Below the pieces are notes generated by a model that saw only the letters and a program-made list of their open reading frames with translations, did not search any database and was not told the origin of the DNA. Made by a program: the position numbers and the translations under genes. Shown here one piece after another: positions 56,811 through 64,000 of a stretch of 64,000 bases of DNA. Each line of letters starts with the position of its first letter. The first letter of the stretch is position 1. The DNA lies in NCBI GenBank assembly GCA_036346405.1, contig CM070562.1, positions 111,326,412 through 111,390,411 of the forward strand. Reading direction: 5' to 3'. This stretch comes from Phyllostachys edulis. Taxonomy: Eukaryota > Streptophyta > Magnoliopsida > Poales > Poaceae.

Positions 56811-59800
56811 AGTTAACTTAACAAATGAAAACCCCATGTCATTACCCCAATCTTTTGTGACAAAACAGTTTAGAAAACAAAGTTACCGCCATACCAGCTG
56901 TACTAAGCATGCTCATGATCGCGAGCGTGGCTATTCGAATAGTTTATCACTCTGCAGATGTGTACAACTTTACCCATAGTACGCGGTATTCCAATTGCCT
57001 AGAATATCTCCATATTGCTGCTCACTGCCGAAGGTAAGCAACCTAGAGTTCGCGAAGTGAGGCATCCGCAGTTGTGTCGGCATGCCGATCCTACGGCAAC
57101 GTGCACACTACTTCTGCCTACTGTCATGCAAGGCTAAGATTTCGATAACTTAGTTAGCTACGACCACCCCATAATATCACAAATGGTTGTATGATTAGGT
57201 CTTAGTCCCGGAGTTGCTGGCTTCAGTCCTTAATCGACTACGGGCGAGATCTCCACCCTATCTACTAGTAGGCCACAATCCTCACTCTTCCAGAATACAA
57301 TATAACTCGCCCGTGTCTTAAAGACTAAAGTTTTTATGTCATTTTCATACAAATAACAGAGGTAACCTCTCTGGACATTTTTCAAAATAATCCCAAACTC
57401 ACAAATTAACATATTGTCCTTTAATCGATTTCCAGGAATTCTATTGCCCTACTTGCAATTTGTACGACAATCGTACTAAAAAAATTCCCATTTGACATTA
57501 TCTATTGTCTAACCCATATTCTAAAGGTTACAACAGTAAGAGATCAATAATCTAAGAAGACAAATGCAGCAAGTAGGATTTACACTACCAATTTCCCAAT
57601 AGTAGCATTTTCATATGAGAAATACACACATACATAATAGGATTTGTAAAACAAAGTACAATAAGTAAAATACTGGGATCAATATGATCAAAGAGGGTGC
57701 TTGCCTTGCTCTTAATGTTCCGGAGGTATATTGGATTGATCGTCGCAAGAATAACCCGAATAATCAATGTCTAAAAAGAGCCAAAAAAGAATTAAATAGC
57801 AACCGACCAAAATAAAAAGTAACCAAAAATAAATATTTTTACATATTCAGGTAGGTTACGATTTTAGACGAATTTAGAGACAAATTTCACTCAATTTGGA
57901 GTTGTGTAGCAAAAGTAATTAAGGTTTTACTCCATTCGGTTTGATAAATCCAGATTAAATGGAAAAATACGTTTTCTAACAGAGAAAGCGCATTCTCGCG
58001 TCTGTTATAACGGAGTTTATGCCTTCACTAAAACGAAAACGTATTCCAACTATAACTAAAAGCGTATTTTCTATTTTCCATTGGATTTCCGGTTAAACTG
58101 ACAGGTGGGGCCCACTGTTAGCGACTAGGTCCACGAGCACAGTGTGTAGACTAGTGGTGTATACGTGCAGGGTGCACGGGTCCACGGGGATTTTCACTGT
58201 GCACTTAAGCTGTGGGGCCCCGCATGTCATAGACTCATATGGAGTTAACGGTTTGAGTTAACTTAACGGCTTGGTCCTATATGTCAGTGACTCATTACAA
58301 TTAAACCGGTAACTAAACTTTGATTAAGTCTTAATGATTGTAGTTAGACACAGTGATGATGAGCTACAGTGTCGTCATCGCCATGCCGCGCGGTGGCGAT
58401 CACGCCCGTGCGACTTGCCGGCGCGGTGAGGCTCGGCGAGGCCAGTGGGTGCTAAAAACGGGATCTACACACTATTGCGCATTTGCCGGCACCGACGGCG
58501 TGGCCTGGGGTGGCTCAACGCAGTGGCGCGTTGTCGACGAGCGGAGGAGCAGGTACGGCAATGGGCGACAAAGCAAAAGAGCTACACTCGTGACAATCTA
58601 ACGTGCGCACGAGCTTCTACGGACTACCAGGGTCATACCGGAAGGATGCGGAGGGACTGAGGTGGTCAGAGCTGGGCTGTCGATGGTGAGCTACGGTGGT
58701 GATGTCGGTCGCACGTGGAGAGGAAACTCGGGTGAAGGAGAGCGAAGTCCAATGGTCGGGGAAGTTTCAGTGAGTCCTGGTGATGCCTCAGGTACGATGA
58801 ATTGGCTCGAGACGCAGTGAATCGCCAGCGAGCACGAAGCGATAGTACTGGTCGGAGATGAGGAAGAAGTGCCAATCCAGGCGATCCTGTGAATCAAAGA
58901 CCAAATTGAGTGATGTAAGATCGAGGTGGCCGACTAGAGGAGGGTGAATAGGCGGTTTTTAAAATTCTTTGGGCTAAAACCGATTTCTAAAACGGAAGCT
59001 TATACAAATACGGTTTTGCACAATTAAAGCCTAAATCAACTAGGTTCAACTAAGTGCACTAACAAAACAAGTCTATTGATAAATAGCAATTAAGCAAGGA
59101 CTTGTAAGCTATTCAATTCTAGCAATGGTAAATAGCACAAAGAACTATTGCAATCATACACAATGGATAAGCAATTTAATACAAGGTATATAAATTGCAC
59201 AATGTAAAGCAAACATTCATACACAATGAAAGTAAGTGCAATAGTGAGACACAAGAGATCAAACCACAATTGACACGGCGATGTTTTACCGTGGTGATCG
59301 GAGACTTGCCGGTCTCCCCTAATCCACGTTGAGGGAAACCCAAACCAATTGGGTCGGCTCCACGAATTAAGCCTTCCTCCGAGGTATCAACACCTCGCTC
59401 CACTAGGGTTGCTCTTACTCCACTCCGGAGATGGCGAGCACCAAGCCACTTACAAACACCGGGCCTTCTCATAAGCTTCACTTGAGAAGATCACCGGACC
59501 ACGACGCCTCCACGCCGTCTAGGTGTCGGCAAACACCAAGAGTAACAAGTCTCCAACGCTCACTTGAACCAATCAAGTGTATAAGCTCAAATGGATACTA
59601 AATCCACCACCTAAGGCAACACATGCACTTAGGGTTTGCTCTCAATCACTCACTAAGTGCAACACATGCACAAAGGAAGAGAGGGCTTGCTCTAGCTCAA
59701 AGGAATGTCTAAGGAACTTGCAACACATGCAAAGTCCTCCACAATAACACCAGCAACCTTCCACACACGGCCAAGGTGGGTATATATAGCCCACACACGA

Positions 59801-59839
59801 AATATAGTCATTGGAAGCAAAGTCCTGAAAAACGGGACA

Positions 59840-60610
59840 ACGGTACTACCGCCGTTGAGCGGCCGGTACTATCAAGACACACAAGATACGACCATAAAAC
59901 TAGTTGCCAGAAGAGCTCGGAACTACCGCCAACACATACGCTGTCGTTCCGTTCACCGGTAGTTTCGCCCAATACATTGCGGTACTACCGCTTAGCCAAA
60001 GAGAGCAACACATGCTCAAAATCGGCTAAGGACCAAGGACCAGATTACACTGGTACTGGAATTTACGTACCGTCAACAAATGAACGGTAGTTCCGCTAGC
60101 CGGTTGTACCGCGCACAAAGCGCCGGTACTACCGCGCTACTCCAGAGCGAGCCAAGTTCAAATTGTAACGCTACTGGAATTTCCATACCGCACTGAAAAA
60201 CGGTAGTTACATTGCGGTAGTACTGCACAGACACAGCGCGGTACTACCGCACCACACGCCACCGATCCAACACATGGACTTGACACGTGGGCGGCCGAGA
60301 TCAAATGGCCATTCGGACCGCGTGTCTAAGCCATTAGATCAGGCTCCGTTCGGTCGATCCGACGTTCACGCGAAATCTGGACCGTTAGATCAAGATCTAA
60401 CGCCTTCTGCGCTGATGCTCGAACGACCTCGGAAGTACCGCCACACCGCGGCAGACTACCGCTCTCTGATAGTTCCAAATATCAACGCCGAACTACCACA
60501 TCACCTCGAGCAACATATGCTCATCAGATGCGAGTTCCGCCAAGGAACCACCGGTCATATCAAGAAAGCGGTAGTTCCGCAACACATGCCGTACTACCGA
60601 TTTCCAACAG
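59840..60610. repeat. GCGGTACTACCGC palindromes
   Basis: The 13-bp palindrome-like GCGGTACTACCGC and variants (CGGTAGTTCCGC, GCGGTAGTACTGC) recur more than ten times in both orientations within the solo LTR. Confidence 0.85.
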
Positions 60611-61084
60611 AAGCAAAGATTGCATTCGTTTCAACTCAATTTTGCAAAACATATTTGCCAAATTGATCGTGATGCAAACACAAGACAAAAACATGATTCT
60701 CAACAAGTTGCAAAACACATTTGCCAAACTTTTAGAATCAATACCACAAGGAATAAGGTACATGGACTTAAACAATTTACAAAAACATATTCGCAAACTA
60801 AGTCACATGCTACAAGAGATAAGCACTGAGCTTAACCTATTTGCAAAACACATTCGCAAATAGCAACAACCCTTAGAGAGCATAGAGCAACCAAGATGAG
60901 CTATCGACACATGACTAACTCAAGCTACTAGTCAAAGACCCCTCTTAATAGTACGACAACCTATACTAGCAATCCGGTCTCCCAACCAAACACCGAGACC
61001 GGTAAAAGACTAAGAACACATCCTTAGCCCTAGCTAGCCATACCTTTGCCTTTAGCATCTTCTTGAAGCTTGATGACGCACAAC

Positions 61085-61330
61085 CTTGCTTCAACTCCGG
61101 GTTCTTGACTTGATGTTCATCAACCCATGATGACATCCTTTGCTTGCCCTTCATCAACGCATGATGAAGCTTGTCTTGTCTTGATAATCAACACACGATC
61201 ATCTCCTTTTTATGAACATCATCGACACACGATGATTTCCTTTATCTTTGAGCTTTATGCTCATCAACACATGATGCATCCTTTACACCAAGTTTTGACT
61301 TGATGACCATCAACACATGATGTCATCCCA
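61085..61330. repeat. CATCAACACATGATG repeats
   Basis: Six or seven variants of CATCAACACATGATG, spaced 35-50 bp, lie in the 3' part of the solo LTR. The unit itself is nearly palindromic (CATCA...TGATG). Confidence 0.8.
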
Positions 61331-61524
61331 AATCATCAACCACATGGAACATAACCTATTTCATCCAACTCATAGAAAATGTTAGTTCCAACAATATGAT
61401 TATCATTAATTACCATACCATACCATTAGCTCATAATGGTTTGGGACAAGATACCGCAAACTTTCCCTCTTTGACAATTGATGATAATCACTTTAATGGC
61501 AAATAATTGAATATAGATTGGTAT

Positions 61525-61710
61525 GAGTATATACGCACTACACGAGTTGTATATACTCATATGAATATATATAACTACACAAGTTTTATATATTCAAGGA
61601 TATGTGAGTACACATTAACTACACAAGTTATGTTAAACTCATATACAAGTATATTTAGACTACACAAGTCTTATATACTCACAAGAATATGTTAACTACA
61701 CAAGTTAAAG
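61525..61710. repeat. AACTACACAAGTT repeats
   Basis: Five variants of AACTACACAAGTT separated by AT-rich spacers containing TATACTCA. Present near the end of the solo LTR. Confidence 0.8.
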
Positions 61711-62132
61711 TATTCGAGGATATATGAATTATAATGTCGAACTGCATACTTCTTTGATTTTCACCTTTATATCCAAATGAGACTAAACATGATATGACAA
61801 GTAGAAGTGTTAGTTTCACAATTAGGTTTGTCATTAATCACCAAAACTCCATTAACACAGAATGGTGGGTCTAGATTCTTCAAGTGAGGGGAAAGAAAGC
61901 TTGTGCACTGAGACAGGAGATGACGCGATAGGATCGACTAGGAACCGTTCGGTTGGCTGTCAATGGAGGTGGTGGCGTACGACCATTTTAGGGTTTTTGC
62001 TTTCCGAGCTCTAGAGCTCGAATGAGTGAAAGAGAGGTGGAGTGAGTGAGCGCATGGAGTTGGAAAAGATAATGCGAAGCTCGGGGGTGGCTTTTTATAG
62101 ATGATGCGGTGGAGTGAAGCGAGGTAGAGCTC

Positions 62133-64000
62133 TGTAACGTCCCAATTTTCTGAGCCTTTTTGAAAACTTTCAAAATAAAAATAACCATTTGGTTTTGTTG
62201 AAGTTCTAAAGCTTAACTTGAGATTTTGGAATTTGAGGTGTTTAAAATGACTTAATCAAACTTCAATTAATTCAAATTTGGTTTGTTTTGAGTTCGTTGA
62301 AGTTCTCTGGTGTTGAATCCCCTTTCTCTGTTCGTCCCGTTTCCTCCCTCTCATTTGGACCTCCCTCTCTGTCCAGACCTCCCTCTCGTTTGGACCTCCC
62401 TCTCTGTCCAGACCCCCCCTCGTTTGGACCTCCCTCTCCGTCCAGACCTCCCTCCTGTTGGACCTCCCCCTCAGCCTAGACCTCCTAGTTGGTCCTAGGA
62501 GACCTCCTGGGTGGTCCTCGGAGACCTCCCCTTGGGTCACGACCACCCCTTAGGTCACGACCTCCTCTTGGGTCATGACCACCCCTCTGGTCACGACCTC
62601 CCCTTTGGTTGGACCACCCTCCCAAGCTTTGACTAGCACCACCTGTCAGCCCTGCTCACCTTCTTCCTCCTTCCGTCACGTCACTACTGGCGCACAAGTC
62701 CTAGCGCATTAAATATTGTTGTATCGCATTAAATAATGTCGCTTCTGCAGTACCCGTTCCCTCTCTTGTCTCCTCCTCTACCTGCCCCCATCTCCTCCTT
62801 CACCTACCCTTCAATGCGTGAGCCTCTGAGTCTCTCAGTGACTCTCCCAGGCTATAAAAGCCTGAGCAACCATCTTTCATCTCTTTTTTCCTCTACTCTC
62901 TTGCTCTCGCACAGCTTCACCGTGCTTGAAGTTTCGCCTCCGTCCGCTGGAGCCTACGCTGTTGCATCCTCCTCAGGACCTCCTCGGGACCTCCTCCTCA
63001 GGACCTCCCTCGACCTCAGTTGGACCTCCTCCCGAGAGCCCGTTCCTAATTCCTCTTAATTCAGAATCCTTCTTTTGGTTCTAGTTTGGTAGTCTTTGGT
63101 TTTTGTTTGGTCTTGTTGTATTTATTTGGCTCTTTTCGCACGTGTAGATTTCAGCAGCTCTAAAGAGTTCTTGGACCCGACGACCTCTACCGAAGAATCT
63201 CAGCTCTTCATCGAAGGCAAGTCGTAGACATTTGATCATGTCGAACCCAGTTTGCAAAATTACTTTGTTTTATAAAAACATGCATGGCTAATTGTATAAA
63301 AATGGTTTGGGAAATAGCTAAACACCTACTGGACATTATGACTGCTTGAATACTTGTGTTTGATATGTTGACATGCACCCTTGGACACCATAGGTTTGGT
63401 AATCTTAGTTGGACCTCTTTGTGATACCAATATGGGTGCGTATATTGCTTAGTCTTGCTTTAGTTATGCGATGTCTCTCGATCACATGATTCAATGATGA
63501 TGAATTTGACTTAATGATATATGGAATTGTGGCGCGGCCACTCTTGTTAAAATCTGTTGCGCCATGACTAGGGTGGTCATTTGGGCGGGTTGAATCCAAA
63601 ATATTTTATACTCGGGCGAGTGATCGTGCAGTAAAGGGGGGTGCAGGAAGCACATTGGGATGTGGTTGTCTCGTCTGAGTAGTCCCTAAGGACTTAACCT
63701 TATAAGCCATTGATCCGGGCCATACCGTGCAACCATAAGTCCATAATGGGGTGGACTTGGCCAACTAATTAGCAATGCTTTGAGTCGGTTCTGTTTGGAT
63801 TGGAAATGACGCAAGAGGGGGCCAGAAGGCGAATCCTTAGCGAGCAGAACCGAGTCAAAATGGAACTTTGTAAGGGCCTTGTCACATACTCTAGCCTGCT
63901 TATCTAAGGTAGTGAGCAGGGGCATCGACGGGTGCCAAACAAACTAGAGAATTCGTGTCTTGTGGGTAAAGCTGTACAATCTCTGCAGAGTGTAAAACTA
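62133..64000 (+). mobile_element. Gypsy-type LTR, left part only (runs off the window)
   Basis: It starts TGTAACGTCCC, like the 18110 LTR, and is collinear with it. A GACCTCC-rich zone (about 62350-62620), a GGCTATAAAAGCC promoter-like motif (62851-62862), a TTCTTGGACCCG stretch and finally TTGTGGGTAAAG follow in the same order. Judging from the 18110 copy, about 1.1 kb more should lie beyond 64000. Whether it is a solo LTR or part of a full element cannot be told. Confidence 0.8.
62350..62620 (+). repeat. GACCTCC-rich repeats within the 62133 LTR
   Basis: Units such as GTCCAGACCTCCCTCT and GGTCACGACCTCC recur every 18-25 bp, matching the type of repeat in the 18110 and 7801 LTRs. Confidence 0.85.

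Larger units (their letters stand above)
58914..61882 (+). mobile_element. Solo LTR (2969 bp) nested in the 56025 LTR
   Basis: The block begins TGTAAGATCGAGG and ends CTAGATTCTTCA. A perfect duplication AGTGA flanks it (58909-58913 and 61883-61887), and the surrounding LTR sequence is continuous without it. No polyprotein, primer-binding site or polypurine tract. Its opening resembles the solo LTR at 3253 (GACTAGAGG...GGGTGAATAGG). It is dense in short repeated motifs. Confidence 0.92.
56025..62132 (-). mobile_element. Long gypsy-type LTR, minus orientation, interrupted twice
   Basis: The left edge TGTCAGACCCCCGGGCATGG is, on the minus strand, a typical gypsy LTR end (CCCGGGGGTCTGACA). The LTR is cut at 58914-61882 by a solo LTR, and its right side is broken at 62133 by another LTR. 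A minus-strand TATAAAAAG near 62090-62098 is the likely LTR promoter. Repeats of the palindrome-like CCATAGAAATGG (56689-56810, about six copies) lie inside. Excluding the nested LTR, at least 3.1 kb is present. The other end and target duplication lie outside the window. Confidence 0.7.

Overview
The window looks like nuclear DNA from a grass, most likely Oryza or a close relative (inference). Coding exons are GC-rich and intergenic DNA is AT-rich. There are Tourist-like and Mutator-like MITEs, hAT elements, and many nested LTR retrotransposons with 5-bp target-site duplications (TSDs). No bacterial or viral features were seen. All boundaries, TSDs and splice sites were read by eye, without alignment tools.

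Four host genes look intact: a RING-H2 E3 ligase of the ATL family (12369-13328, +); a two-exon TPR protein with a mitochondrial-like presequence (14306-17572, -); an anthocyanin/malonyltransferase-type BAHD acyltransferase (23714-25075, -); and a two-exon LBD transcription factor (48239-49128, -). Three further host sequences are broken. A 2-oxoglutarate dioxygenase is scattered over 716-9938 by three insertions. A conserved plant gene of unknown function (50472-54370, -) carries three stops and a hAT insertion. A receptor-kinase C-terminus (29677-30099, +) is an isolated fragment.

Layout. 1-9.9 kb: dioxygenase pseudogene split by a hAT-type MITE (851-1002), a minus-strand gypsy-type element (1055-5767) with a 15-unit tandem array that hosts a solo LTR (3253-5009), and a deleted gypsy element (5986-8868). 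10.5-17.6 kb: paired Mutator-like MITEs, the ATL gene, a Tourist-like MITE and the TPR gene, whose intron holds a 682-bp foldback. 17.9-22.7 kb: a non-autonomous hAT split by a 4-kb solo LTR. 22.7-31.2 kb: the BAHD gene, a decayed autonomous-type hAT (25702-29499), the kinase fragment and smaller repeats. 34.4-41.3 kb: a complete Copia element with a solo LTR nested in its reverse-transcriptase/RNase H region. 42.3-47.5 kb: a non-autonomous Copia-like element carrying an antisense phospholipase D exon, then an internally deleted gypsy element. 48.2-54.4 kb: the LBD gene and the hAT-disrupted pseudogene. 54.5-64 kb: a second copy of the 25.7-kb hAT family, interrupted by nested long LTRs that run past the window end.

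No novel defence or operon-like system is visible. The most notable signals are the phospholipase D exon in the small LTR element, the intronic foldback, the multi-level nests with readable TSDs, and the short repeated motifs that fill several unrelated LTRs.
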